59,961 nt of DNA from Robiginitomaculum sp. (lineage in GTDB: Bacteria; Pseudomonadota; Alphaproteobacteria; Caulobacterales; Maricaulaceae). Location of the stretch: NCBI GenBank assembly GCA_021776515.1, contig JAJFFS010000020.1, positions 1 through 59,961 of the forward strand. Reading direction: 5' to 3'. The notes below the pieces were generated by a model. The model saw only the letters and a list, made by a program, of their open reading frames with translations, was not told the origin of the DNA and did not search any database. The translations under genes were made by a program, and so were the position numbers. Below are positions 18,596 through 28,305 of the stretch, piece after piece; position 1 is the stretch's first letter, and the number at the start of each line of letters is the position of its first letter.

Positions 18596-19219
18596 TCAGG
18601 TATTGCACAAAACCTTATGAGCAAGTTTTTTGGCTACAGACAAAGTCATGTTTGATGCGGGATCTGCAACCTCAAGGATAGTCAGGGCCTCTTCCTCACC
18701 ACGGTTTAATAAAACATCACACCGTTTTAATAACCAGGCATTTTCGGCGGTAACCTCCAGTGTTACTGTTTTTGTTTTGTCTGGTGTGTTTACAAATTCG
18801 GGCACCTGACCTGATAAATACAGTGATTCAATGTATTTGGCGTATTTCATATCAACACTGATAATATGATAGCCAAGCCAGTGATTAAGAAACTCCATGA
18901 GTTTCTTTGTATCCACGCTTTTTGGTTCAACCTGATAAACCCGGTACAGGGCGTGCACTGTTTTCTCTAGATTACGGTGCTGGGTTTTATGTTTTTCAAG
19001 ATCAGGGTAATCATACCGCTCCATCAGCTTTTCTTCACGCTGGAAATGCTCTTCGGTGTATTGGATCAGGCCGGCAATGGCTTTGGCAATTTTTTCCTTG
19101 CCCATTTTTTTTTGCAGCGCCCTGTCCACAGTTTCAATAATCTCAAAAAGGTTTCTATGATCGCTATCAAGCGCGGGGACGCCAACGCTATAGGCCTTGG
19201 TCCATGAAACTGTGGTCAT
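18596..19219 (-). CDS. Bacteriohemerythrin, copy 1 of a tandem pair
   Basis: A 207-residue paralogue of the next gene, about half identical, with the same ligand set (H21, H58, E62, H77, H81, H118, D123) and the same C-terminal extension (EVTAENAWLLKRCDVLLNRGEEEALTILE). The ATG at 19219 is chosen because GAGAGG precedes it and both paralogues then start MTT(I/V)(T/S)W. It begins one base after the queF stop codon, so it is very likely translated from the queF message. The extension beyond the hemerythrin fold may mediate dimerisation or partner binding; that is inference. Confidence 0.88.
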   Translation of the reverse strand: MTTVSWTKAYSVGVPALDSDHRNLFEIIETVDRALQKKMGKEKIAKAIAGLIQYTEEHFQREEKLMERYDYPDLEKHKTQHRNLEKTVHALYRVYQVEPKSVDTKKLMEFLNHWLGYHIISVDMKYAKYIESLYLSGQVPEFVNTPDKTKTVTLEVTAENAWLLKRCDVLLNRGEEEALTILEVADPASNMTLSVAKKLAHKVLCNT

Positions 19220-19220
19220 G

Positions 19221-19685
19221 TTATCCTCTCCCACGATATGGGGGCACACCCTGTTCGGGTACCCAAAGCCCGTCAGGGGGTGTGCCGTGTTGATAAAACA
19301 CATCAATAGGAATACCACCGCGAGGATACCAGTATCCACCAATGCGCAAGAACTGTGGCTTGACCTCATCCACAAGCCTTTGGCCAATCATTACCGTACA
19401 GGCTTCGTGAAAAGCCCCATGGTTTCGAAATGAACCCAGAAAAAGCTTGAGAGACTTGCTTTCAACAATTGACCTGTCCGGCACGTAATCAATCATCAAA
19501 TGGGCAAAATCAGGCTGCCCGGTTACCGGACAGAGCGAAGTAAACTCGGGACAGGTAAAACGCACCAGATACGGCGCGTCCGGCACCGGGTTGGGAACCT
19601 TTTCCAATACCGCCTCATCTGGCGAGGTTGGCAGGGCGCTCGCCCCGCCAAGCTGTGTCAGGTTCTCTGTTGCTTCGTCCCTCAT
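19221..19685 (-). CDS. queF: NADPH-dependent 7-cyano-7-deazaguanine reductase
   Basis: A 154-residue type I QueF that reduces preQ0 to preQ1 in queuosine biosynthesis. [18 protein letters not shown] contains the nucleophilic cysteine that forms the thioimide with substrate, and [20 protein letters not shown] is the QueF signature for NADPH binding. The ATG at 19685 is used; an upstream in-frame start would overlap the transporter gene. Only four bases separate it from the stop of the transporter upstream, and one base separates its stop from the hemerythrin start, so these genes form one operon. Confidence 0.93.
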   Translation of the reverse strand: MRDEATENLTQLGGASALPTSPDEAVLEKVPNPVPDAPYLVRFTCPEFTSLCPVTGQPDFAHLMIDYVPDRSIVESKSLKLFLGSFRNHGAFHEACTVMIGQRLVDEVKPQFLRIGGYWYPRGGIPIDVFYQHGTPPDGLWVPEQGVPPYRGRG

Positions 19686-19689
19686 GGTT

Positions 19690-21090
19690 TTATCCAAACA
19701 AGAGAATACCAAAATATTTCTCAAAAATACCGGACACCAGAATAATAAGAACGGCAACCGGTGCCACAAAACGCGTCAAAAACATCAACAACACGCGCAT
19801 CAATACTGACGTGCCTTCCAGTTCTTTTGCCAGCACCGCTTTTTTCAAGCGCCATCCCACAAAAAGAACTACCATAAGGCCAGAAACCGGCAGCATGAGT
19901 GTACCTGCCGTATTATCCAAAAAGGCGAAGAATTTCTGGGAAAACACTGTGCCACTGCCGACAACCCATAAAAGCATACCCAATGCCAATGCTGATTTTC
20001 TACGTGACCAGCCGGTTTTGTCGACAACCCATGCTGCGCTCACCTCCATCAAAGAGATGGACGAAGTTACCGCCGCGAAGATCGCCAAAAGGAAAAACGC
20101 CGTGCCTATGAATTGCCCACCGGGCGCATTGACCAAAGCAACAGGCAAGGTTTGGAAAAACAGACCGGCACCGGAATTTGGCTGCAACCCATAAGCAAAA
20201 ACAATGGGGAAAATAGCCATACCAGCAATGAGAGCCACACCCGTATCAGCCAGCGCCACAATCGTAGCCGAACGAGGAATATTAATTCCGTGTTGCAAAT
20301 ATGAGCCGTAGGTAATCATGATTGCGCTGCCAATACCGATGGAGAAAAATGCCTGGCCAAGGGCACTGGTCATCACCGAAGGGGTGATGAGATTAAAATC
20401 AGGGCGGTATAGCCAGGTTACAGCATGTAGACCGGCATTGACTTTCTTGCCGTCGATTTCAACCTCTGTTCCAAAGCCGGAGACCAGGCTATAAATTGCC
20501 AATCCGGCCAGAAGCAGGAAAAACAACGGCATCAAAAATTTTGAAGCCCATTCAATGCCCCGATTCACACCGCGTGAAACCAGCCAAGTCGTTAATAAAA
20601 CAAAAGCTGTAAAATAAGGCAAAACCGTCATTGGGTCACTGATAAGGGTACCAAATTGTGCCGCAATTTCCTTGGCATCCTGCCCGTTAAAGGCACCGAA
20701 TAGAAACTTGCCAATATAGGCGATAACCCACCCGGCAACCGAACTATAGAAACTCAACACCATAAAGGCGGCAATCATACCAATCCAGGCCAACAAACTC
20801 CAATGCCGAGTACGGCCAGATTGCTCTGAAAGATCAACAACGGATTGAACGGCACTCGCTTTATTGCTGCCCCGCCCAATAATGTATTCGCTCATTAATA
20901 CGGGTAGGCCTATGAAGAGCACGCAAAGCAGATAAACCAGAACAAAGGCCCCGCCACCATTTTGCCCGGCCTCGGCGGAAAACCGCCAAAGGTTACCAAG
21001 GCCGACGGACGAACCGACCGCCGCCATTAAAAACCCCAGCCGTGAAGACCATTGCTCGTGTCCGGTTGAACTAGCCGCAGGTGCAACCAT
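19690..21090 (-). CDS. Sodium-dependent transporter of the SNF/NSS (LeuT-like) family
   Basis: A 466-residue membrane protein with about 12 helices. The first helix holds [23 protein letters not shown], whose GLGNxWRF is the family hallmark for Na+ and substrate binding. [30 protein letters not shown] follows as helix 2. Family members import amino acids or similar solutes with Na+. GGGAGGGA precedes the ATG at 21090. It is the first gene of a leftward operon with queF and hemerythrin. The substrate is not predictable; association with queF might suggest a queuine or preQ precursor, but that is speculative. Confidence 0.88.
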   Translation of the reverse strand: MVAPAASSTGHEQWSSRLGFLMAAVGSSVGLGNLWRFSAEAGQNGGGAFVLVYLLCVLFIGLPVLMSEYIIGRGSNKASAVQSVVDLSEQSGRTRHWSLLAWIGMIAAFMVLSFYSSVAGWVIAYIGKFLFGAFNGQDAKEIAAQFGTLISDPMTVLPYFTAFVLLTTWLVSRGVNRGIEWASKFLMPLFFLLLAGLAIYSLVSGFGTEVEIDGKKVNAGLHAVTWLYRPDFNLITPSVMTSALGQAFFSIGIGSAIMITYGSYLQHGINIPRSATIVALADTGVALIAGMAIFPIVFAYGLQPNSGAGLFFQTLPVALVNAPGGQFIGTAFFLLAIFAAVTSSISLMEVSAAWVVDKTGWSRRKSALALGMLLWVVGSGTVFSQKFFAFLDNTAGTLMLPVSGLMVVLFVGWRLKKAVLAKELEGTSVLMRVLLMFLTRFVAPVAVLIILVSGIFEKYFGILLFG

Positions 21091-21282
21091 GTTTCCCTCC
21101 CCATTTATAACGGATGATCCGCTTTTTCATTAACCCTGATGCTGGCCGATGCACCACCACGGGTCAAGCGTCTGGGGCAGAATCGTCTAATTTCATTACT
21201 TAAAAAATGTCCAAACTTGTTTCTGATAACACATTTGAAAGTAAATTAGGTATAAAAAGCAAGGGTTCTATGGGGTAAGATT

Positions 21283-24200
21283 ATGATGGGTGACAATGTA
21301 ACTGTAACTGACAGCGAACTGTTAGGTGACTGTAATGTTGGCATTATGGTTACCAAGGTGACCGAAGAAGGCTTGATTATCGTCTCCTGCAATGACGCCA
21401 ATGAACAAATCACCGGTTATTCGCCCGAAGAATTGATCGGCACCTGCCCGGAAAAAACCACATCCGACAATACAACTGACACACAATCCATACGCAAAGC
21501 CATACGTTTGGCAGAATCCGGTGAACCTGGAATTTTCGCTAGCCGGTTCAAGCGTAAAGATGGCAAACCTTTTGCTATACGCTGCATGGTTACAGGGCGT
21601 TTTGATGAGAACGGCGTATGCACACACTATGTCTTTATTTCCACATCGATTAATCCGGAAAACGCTGGATTGCGCTGGTTTGGCGCACAAGGCCTTCTGG
21701 CTCAGGCTGAAGAGGTTGGCGACACTGGTGCCTGGCGCTTTGATCTTGAGAAGAACGAGCTGGTTTGTTCGGAAAATTGTTATGCATTGCATGGGCTTTC
21801 GTCAAAAACAGATTCTGTGGAACGCATACTGGCCCTGATACCAAACTCAGAACGCGGTAGAATCTATAAGGCCAAAGAGGAATGTCGCCAATCCGGTCAA
21901 CCTTTTGAACTTCATTGTACGTATTATCGTGATGATGGCACACGGCGGGATGGCTTGCTGGCCGCACAACCGGAATTTGATGACGATGATAATGTTATTG
22001 CGCTCATCGGTGTGCTGCGGGACGAGACAGAAATTTGCAGTCTGCGCCGAAAACAGGAAATGTTCCTGAACGCGGCACAAGTCGGCTTTGTCGAGATCGA
22101 TCTGGAAAGCCAGACTATGTTTTATTCAGCTGATGTCAGTGTGATGCTGGGTGCGGAGAGAGTGCCGGACCAAATATCCATCGAAGAGTGGAAAACAAGA
22201 TTGCATCCTGAAGATTTTGATATGGCATGGGACACTTTCAACAAGCTTATTAAAAGCACAAATTCCTTCACCAGCCGATATCGTTTCATGACAGAAAGTG
22301 GTGTTTATTGCTGGTTTGAAACCCGTGCCGCTGCCCGTTTTGCGCCGGGTAAGGATATCCCGATAGTCTTTGGCACCATTACCAACATTGACGTACAAGT
22401 CCGCGCCGATCAAGAGCTTGCTGAAACCCGTGACCGGCTGGACCTGGCGGTGGATTCGGCAGGGTTAGGTCTTTGGAACTGGGATTTGCAAGCCAAAAAC
22501 CAAGACGGTGCCATGTCCTGGTCACCTCATATGGCCAACATTTTGGGTCTTGAAAGTGACGAGAAGGCAAGCTGGCAGACACTGGTGTCATTGATTCATC
22601 CTGACGAGTGTGATGATGTTTCCGAAATCATTCTGGCAACAACTGAGCCAAATGTTGGTAAAGAGTTCCGCATTGAACACAGGTGTATCCGCCCCGATGG
22701 CACCATTATCTGGGTGGAAAACCGGGGCCTTGCCCGCCATGACGAAAAAGGTCAAGCCATAGCCATAGCTGGTGCCCTTCAGGACATTACCGAGCGAAAA
22801 CGTGCCGAAACTGATCTGGTCATCAGTCAGCGACGCTTTCATGATGTCGCTACTATCACCGGCGAATGTATTTTCGAACTTGATGCCGAAGGATACATTA
22901 CCTACCTCTCGGATGCTGCCAGGCAAATATACGGGTACAAACCGGAAGAGCTGATTGGTAAACACTCGACATTTCTCTCAGCAGGCCCTGATGAAGACAA
23001 GAAAGTATGGGTTTCAGATGCCCATAAAAATTTCGGCTGGAAGAGTGTTGAGCGTAAAATAATACGCAAAGACGGGTCTTTCGGCTGGATTGTTGCGAAC
23101 GGACGCGCCCTTATGGACGCCGATGGAAATATTGTCGGGTTTCGTGGCGCCACCAATGACATCACTGAACACAAAGTCTCAATGGAGAAACTGGTTGAAA
23201 GCGAACGTCGCGTTAGTGACGTGGTACGGATCGCTGGCGGATGTATTTTTGATCTCGATACAGAAGGGCGTATTCTTTATATGTCAGACAATGCGGCCAG
23301 TCTGTTTGGGGCGAGCCCTGCTGATTTAATAGGAAAACATACTTATGCCCTGGCACCTGATCTGGAGCCTCGTCATCAGGAATGGCTAGACACCATCCGC
23401 CATAGCGATGGCGGGTTGGAAAGTGAAATTCGGATGACACCTCTGAATGGTGAGGTTAATCGGTGGATGAGTACAAATTGCCGCATGGTTACTGATGATG
23501 ACGGCAACCTCATCGGGTATCGCGGCGTTGCCTTTGATATTTCAACGCGTAAACAGGCTGAAATTGAAATTATTAATGCCAGAAAGGCCGCAGAAGCCAC
23601 AGCCGAAGAACGATCACGCTTTCTTTCGACCATGAGTCATGAAATTCGCACACCGCTAAATGCTATGATCGGCATGACTGACCTGTTGCTGGATATGCCG
23701 CAGGAGGAAGAACAGGGGCGTCTGACCAATAGCGCCAATACAGCAGGGAAGCATCTGCTGGCACTGATTAATGACATTCTTGATTTTTCCAAACTGGAAG
23801 CCAACAAACTAGAAGTGGAAAAGGCACCGTTTAATCTGCAAAGTGAAATTAGAACTGTACACGATATGCTGATAACCGGGGCGCGTGACAAAGGGCTAAA
23901 CTTAAAAATCAAGCTTGATAATGACACCAAAGGTGATTTTGTCGGTGACCCCTCACGCATTCGTCAAATTCTGGTCAACCTCGTTGGCAATGCCATTAAG
24001 TTTACGACACAAGGAAGCGTATCTGTAAAGGTGAGTAAAACCAACGAGCAGCGCATCCGTTTTAGCGTTACGGACACGGGCACCGGCATTGAACCTGAGG
24101 CTTTGCCAACCTTGTTCAAGGATTTTGCCCAGGCAGACAGCTCCGTCACCCGCACGTTTGGGGGAACGGGGCTTGGCTTGGCAATTTGTAAACGGTTAAC

Positions 24201-24750
24201 CGAGGTTATGGGCGGCGATATTGGCGCTACAAGTAATCCGGGCAAAGGTAGCACATTCTGGTTTGAAATTCCCCTTGCCAAAGCCAGCGCAATCAACCTC
24301 AACGAAGAAACCCAGCAAACCAATGAACCGCAACGTGATGCCACAGACTGGCATCTGCGCGTTCTGGTGGCCGAAGATAACCCCGCCAACCAATTACTTA
24401 TTAAAACCATTCTGACCCGAATGGGGCACGAAATTGTTATGACTGAAAATGGTCTAGAGGCCGTGGATGCGGCCCTGAAAGAACCTTTTGATTTGATCCT
24501 GATGGATGTGCAGATGCCTAAACTGGACGGCGTATCCGCTACAAGACAATTGCGCGAAGCTGGCTGTGATACGCCAATCATTGCACTAACCGCACACATG
24601 ATAGCTGAGGAACAATCGCGCTTTAGCGCCGCCGGGATGGATGCCTGGTTGTCCAAACCCTTTGATTTGCGAAAACTGATCGAGACCATGCAATATTGGT
24701 CTGACTTGGGGCCGCAACCCCATATACTGGAAGATCAGAAAACGGCTTAA
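21283..24750 (+). CDS. Cytosolic hybrid histidine kinase with about six PAS domains
   Basis: A 1155-residue sensor with no membrane segments. Six PAS/PAC units occupy residues about 8-760 (PAC ends readable as ITERKRAE, ITEHKVS and ISTRKQAE). HisKA follows with FLSTMSHEIRTPLNAMIGM (phospho-accepting His), then HATPase with N box VNLVGNAIKF, G1 DTGTGI and G2 GGTGLGLAICKRL. A C-terminal receiver follows with VLVAEDNPANQ, the phospho-acceptor Asp in LILMDVQMPKLDG, and the conserved Lys in LSKPFD. The signal is probably cytoplasmic (redox, light, gas or small molecule). It is monocistronic and its last four bases overlap the convergent rodA gene. No phosphotransfer or response-regulator partner is adjacent. 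Confidence 0.9.
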   Translation: MMGDNVTVTDSELLGDCNVGIMVTKVTEEGLIIVSCNDANEQITGYSPEELIGTCPEKTTSDNTTDTQSIRKAIRLAESGEPGIFASRFKRKDGKPFAIRCMVTGRFDENGVCTHYVFISTSINPENAGLRWFGAQGLLAQAEEVGDTGAWRFDLEKNELVCSENCYALHGLSSKTDSVERILALIPNSERGRIYKAKEECRQSGQPFELHCTYYRDDGTRRDGLLAAQPEFDDDDNVIALIGVLRDETEICSLRRKQEMFLNAAQVGFVEIDLESQTMFYSADVSVMLGAERVPDQISIEEWKTRLHPEDFDMAWDTFNKLIKSTNSFTSRYRFMTESGVYCWFETRAAARFAPGKDIPIVFGTITNIDVQVRADQELAETRDRLDLAVDSAGLGLWNWDLQAKNQDGAMSWSPHMANILGLESDEKASWQTLVSLIHPDECDDVSEIILATTEPNVGKEFRIEHRCIRPDGTIIWVENRGLARHDEKGQAIAIAGALQDITERKRAETDLVISQRRFHDVATITGECIFELDAEGYITYLSDAARQIYGYKPEELIGKHSTFLSAGPDEDKKVWVSDAHKNFGWKSVERKIIRKDGSFGWIVANGRALMDADGNIVGFRGATNDITEHKVSMEKLVESERRVSDVVRIAGGCIFDLDTEGRILYMSDNAASLFGASPADLIGKHTYALAPDLEPRHQEWLDTIRHSDGGLESEIRMTPLNGEVNRWMSTNCRMVTDDDGNLIGYRGVAFDISTRKQAEIEIINARKAAEATAEERSRFLSTMSHEIRTPLNAMIGMTDLLLDMPQEEEQGRLTNSANTAGKHLLALINDILDFSKLEANKLEVEKAPFNLQSEIRTVHDMLITGARDKGLNLKIKLDNDTKGDFVGDPSRIRQILVNLVGNAIKFTTQGSVSVKVSKTNEQRIRFSVTDTGTGIEPEALPTLFKDFAQADSSVTRTFGGTGLGLAICKRLTEVMGGDIGATSNPGKGSTFWFEIPLAKASAINLNEETQQTNEPQRDATDWHLRVLVAEDNPANQLLIKTILTRMGHEIVMTENGLEAVDAALKEPFDLILMDVQMPKLDGVSATRQLREAGCDTPIIALTAHMIAEEQSRFSAAGMDAWLSKPFDLRKLIETMQYWSDLGPQPHILEDQKTA

Positions 24751-25901
24751 AGTAAAAAACCGTGGCCGCTGGGCAGTTCTGCACTGCGATGGATATGCAC
24801 ATTCATTACCAGCGCAAAGCCAATCATTACCGCCAGCATGACCGTTCCCCCATAGGAAATGAGGGGTAATGGCACACCAACCACCGGGATTAACCCCATC
24901 ACCATTGAAATATTGACCACGACATATAACGCAAAGGTTACGCACACCCCGGCGGCGGCAAGGCGACCAAAAGAATGACGCGCCCGCGCAGCAATCATCA
25001 TGCCTGTCAGTAAAATAAGCGCATACAGCACCAGAACACTAAAGGAGCCTATAAACCCAAATTCCTCACCCAGTGCAGTAAAGACAAAATCTGTCTGCTT
25101 TTCAGGCAGAAAATTCAAATGCGATTGCGTGCCTTCCAGAAAACCTTTTCCGGCCAACCCCCCTGAACCCAAAGCAATTTTTGATTGTAAAATATGATAA
25201 CCGGCCCCCAAGGGGTCGCGTTCCGGGTGTAAAAAAGTATCTATCCGCGCACGTTGATAGTCGTGCAAACCAAATATCAAAAAAGTGATACCACCTATAA
25301 ACCCGGCAATGGCGCCAATAATAATTATACGCCAACTTAATCCGGCAAGAAAGACGATGGCGGCCCCCGTGGCGCCGACCAGCATGGCCGTACCCAGATC
25401 CGGCTGGTTCAGGATAAGTAATACCGGCACCCCGATCATAAAGGCTGGCAAAATTATATGGCGCAGAGACGTGGCCCGCTCTATAGCCAGTCCATGATAA
25501 TAGCGTGCCAACGCCATCACCAACGCCAGTTTCATAATTTCAGCAGGTTGTATGCGCACGGGCCCCAGATCCAGCCAACGCTGTGCCCCCATTACCTTCA
25601 CACCGGCAAACTCGACCCCGATAAGTAATAATAGTGCAACAATATAGGTTGGGTATGCCAAACTCATCCACCAGCGAATATCCACCAAAGCAATGACCAG
25701 CATGACCAGCAGTAAAATACCAAAGCGCATGCCGTGTTGCGCAGCGCGGGGTGTCCAGGAACCGTCAGCAATAGAGTAAAGCACGGCAACGCCGATCATG
25801 GCAGCAAGGCACAGCAGGACAACCAGCAGTCCGTTAATTTGGGTAATTTTGGCCCCAAACGACAAATTACGCTCCAGCCGGGCAACCCGAAATTCGCTCA
25901 T
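24747..25901 (-). CDS. rodA: Rod-shape peptidoglycan glycosyltransferase RodA
   Basis: A 384-residue SEDS-family protein with about ten membrane helices; it polymerises glycan strands during cell elongation with PBP2. Diagnostic segments are GAQRWLDLGPVRIQPAEIMKLALV, LNQPDLGTAMLV, and the C-terminal PVVGVPLPLISYGGTVMLAVM. It is the last gene of the mreB-mreC-mreD-mrdA-rodA operon; its start overlaps the mrdA stop by four bases. Confidence 0.95.
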   Translation of the reverse strand: MSEFRVARLERNLSFGAKITQINGLLVVLLCLAAMIGVAVLYSIADGSWTPRAAQHGMRFGILLLVMLVIALVDIRWWMSLAYPTYIVALLLLIGVEFAGVKVMGAQRWLDLGPVRIQPAEIMKLALVMALARYYHGLAIERATSLRHIILPAFMIGVPVLLILNQPDLGTAMLVGATGAAIVFLAGLSWRIIIIGAIAGFIGGITFLIFGLHDYQRARIDTFLHPERDPLGAGYHILQSKIALGSGGLAGKGFLEGTQSHLNFLPEKQTDFVFTALGEEFGFIGSFSVLVLYALILLTGMMIAARARHSFGRLAAAGVCVTFALYVVVNISMVMGLIPVVGVPLPLISYGGTVMLAVMIGFALVMNVHIHRSAELPSGHGFLL

Positions 25902-27754
25902 GCCGATGACCCCTTTTCCCGACCTGCAGATAAGCTGTCCGGTGTCTCAACACGCTCTTTGAGAAGTTCCCGCAAAATATCCCGTGCCGGAGGTGCCGCC
26001 GTTGTTGAACCACCACCACCGTGTTCAACCACAACAGCAACGGCATAGCGCGGCGCATCGGCAGGGGCATAAGTGACAAACAAGGCGTGGTCACGCAACG
26101 CCCAGGGCAATTCGTCATTGCGCAAAACCCGGTCTTCGCGTTCTGCCTGGGAAATTCGGCGCACCTGGCCTGTGCCGGTTTTCCCGGCCATTTTTATATC
26201 GCCCAGTTTCAGCCCGCCCATACGAAACGCTGTTCCCCATGAAGATTCGCAAACAGCAACCATGCCGGCACGGGCCGCACCAAGGCTGCTCACAGGCAAA
26301 CCAAGGTCTTCAAAAACCTGTGGTTCCTGGCGGGCCAGCAGATGCGGCACCACCTTGCGGCCACTGGCAAGGCGAGCGGTCATGACGGCAAGCTGTATGG
26401 GTGTTGTGGCAATATAGCCCTGACCAATACCGGCAATCAGGGTTTCACCTTGTGACCATGGTACACCAAAGCGTGCCTGTTTCCACGCCTGATCGGGTAC
26501 CAGGCCAGTATTGCCGCCACCTAAACCAAGATTAAAATTCTCTCCAAAGCCAAACAACCGTACGGCATCGCGGATACGGTCAATGCCAAGACGGCGTGCC
26601 ATTTCATAAAAATAAATGTCACATGAGGTGCCAATGGCACCCAGCATATTCACCGGGCCATGCCCCTTGCGCCGCCAACAGTGAAACTCTCGATCTCCCA
26701 ATTTGACCTTGCCGGTACAGCGAATGCGCTCACGCCCGTCTGTGACACCATGTTGCAAGGCTGCCATGGCAATGACCGGCTTGATGCATGATGCTGGTGG
26801 GTAAGTACCACCAAGCGCCTTGTTGAAAAGCGGCTTGAATTCGTGCTCCAGCAAAGCCCTGTAATCCGGTCCGGAAATACCCTTGGCAAAAAGATTAGGA
26901 TTAAACCCGGGTGTGGAGAGCAGCACGGGCACAGCTCCGGTCTTTATATCTATGGCGCAAACAGCGGCACTTAATCCTTCAAATCTCTTGGCCGCAAAAC
27001 TTTGAACACGCTGATCCAGCGTCAATGTTACGTCTGCGCCAGACTTGGCCACCGTCGCCGGATCAGGAAGTTCGCGCACCACCCGGCCAAGCGCGTTAAC
27101 CTCTACTTTTAAGGCCCCCGCCTGACCACGAAGACCTTCATCCAGTGCTTTTTCAGCACCCGTTCTACCAATACGAAACCCGGGGTGGTGCATTAATGGC
27201 TCATCAGTTATCAACGCCTCGGGCACGCGCCCAACATACCCGACAACATGTGCCAGAGACACACCATCTGGATAGATACGTAACTCTCCCACTTCCGGGC
27301 GAACGCCCGGCAGTTCCGGTAGATGCAGGTTTGCTGCTGCAAATTCTTTCCATTCAAGGTTTTCAGCAAGAACCACTGTCGAATAGGCAGCGCGTTGTTT
27401 AATTGATTTTCTAATACGTTCGCCAGTGTCATCAGCTAACGGGATAATTTTTGCAAGTCGTGATAAAAGACTGTCCAGATCTAGCACCTGATCCGGGTCT
27501 AGAAGCAGGCGGAAGTTATCTGCATTTTCAGCAAGGGGGTTGCCGTACCGGTCCAGAATGCGGCCACGACTGGGGGCCAGCAGATGAAAATTGAACTGGT
27601 TTTCATCTGAAAGCCCGCGATAGCGATCTGATTCCAGAATTTGTAACTTATAAAGCCTGGCCGTGAGCGCTCCAAAACTGGCCAGACCGGCACCGCCCAA
27701 TATCAAGGCCCTGCGTGTAAACAAATTGCTGGCATCTTCATCCCGACGCGCCAT
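25898..27754 (-). CDS. mrdA: Penicillin-binding protein 2 (elongation transpeptidase)
   Basis: A 618-residue class B PBP that cross-links peptidoglycan in the elongasome. It has one N-terminal membrane helix (FTRRALILGGAGLASFGALTARLY), a dimerisation/pedestal domain with SRGRILDRYGNPLA, then the transpeptidase with SxxK as SCIK (YPPASCIKP), the second motif as SCD (GTSCDIYFY) and KTG in AGKTGTGQV. The first motif context PASCIKP differs from the common PGSTFKP, but the catalytic Ser and Lys are kept. It is overlapped by rodA downstream and touches mreD upstream. Confidence 0.94.
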   Translation of the reverse strand: MARRDEDASNLFTRRALILGGAGLASFGALTARLYKLQILESDRYRGLSDENQFNFHLLAPSRGRILDRYGNPLAENADNFRLLLDPDQVLDLDSLLSRLAKIIPLADDTGERIRKSIKQRAAYSTVVLAENLEWKEFAAANLHLPELPGVRPEVGELRIYPDGVSLAHVVGYVGRVPEALITDEPLMHHPGFRIGRTGAEKALDEGLRGQAGALKVEVNALGRVVRELPDPATVAKSGADVTLTLDQRVQSFAAKRFEGLSAAVCAIDIKTGAVPVLLSTPGFNPNLFAKGISGPDYRALLEHEFKPLFNKALGGTYPPASCIKPVIAMAALQHGVTDGRERIRCTGKVKLGDREFHCWRRKGHGPVNMLGAIGTSCDIYFYEMARRLGIDRIRDAVRLFGFGENFNLGLGGGNTGLVPDQAWKQARFGVPWSQGETLIAGIGQGYIATTPIQLAVMTARLASGRKVVPHLLARQEPQVFEDLGLPVSSLGAARAGMVAVCESSWGTAFRMGGLKLGDIKMAGKTGTGQVRRISQAEREDRVLRNDELPWALRDHALFVTYAPADAPRYAVAVVVEHGGGGSTTAAPPARDILRELLKERVETPDSLSAGREKGSSA

Positions 27755-28305
27755 TAGATCCTGGCCATTGTGCTGTTTACGGTTAAACGCCGCGCATGAT
27801 TGGTCGCCCGCTGCACCAGGGCAAAGGCTTTTCCTGCCAGGGGAAACGTCAACAAGGTGACCAGTATTTCAATGCCAAGTCGCCCGAAAGAAGGATCAGT
27901 GCCCAGAGCAATTCGTGCGAACACCCATGCCATAAAAGAGGCAGCAACAATAGCGATCACAAACCCTGCCCAAAGTGCCGTGCGCCCGCGTCCCGCCAGA
28001 ACTTCGGTTTGGGTGGATATAATTGCCGTGCTGAGTAAATAAGTCAGCGCCCAAAGGCCAACCGGCCCGCCGGTGAGAACATCCTGAAACAGTCCTGTCA
28101 AAAAAATGGCAATCCAGGGCATAAATTCCGGACGAGTCATTGACCAGAAATAAATGACCATAAAGGGGAACAGTGGCATGGGAATTGAGACGCTGCCAAT
28201 GCGTAACGGTGCCGCATAGAGCATCACGCTCACAAGCGCGATAAAAAATGGTAAAATGGCCCAGACAACCACACTCAATCGTTGTAGTGCACCTGTTCCG
28301 GCCAT
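27754..28305 (-). CDS. mreD: Rod-shape-determining protein MreD
   Basis: A 183-residue membrane protein with about five hydrophobic segments, including VIYFWSMTRPEFMPWIAIFLTGLFQDVLTGGPVGLWALTYL split around the PEFMPW loop; the GLFQDVLTGGPVG motif is typical of MreD. Together with MreC it links MreB filaments to the wall synthases. Its first and last bases coincide with the neighbouring genes' ends (one-base overlaps with mreC and mrdA), indicating tight coupling. Confidence 0.9.
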   Translation of the reverse strand: MAGTGALQRLSVVVWAILPFFIALVSVMLYAAPLRIGSVSIPMPLFPFMVIYFWSMTRPEFMPWIAIFLTGLFQDVLTGGPVGLWALTYLLSTAIISTQTEVLAGRGRTALWAGFVIAIVAASFMAWVFARIALGTDPSFGRLGIEILVTLLTFPLAGKAFALVQRATNHARRLTVNSTMARI

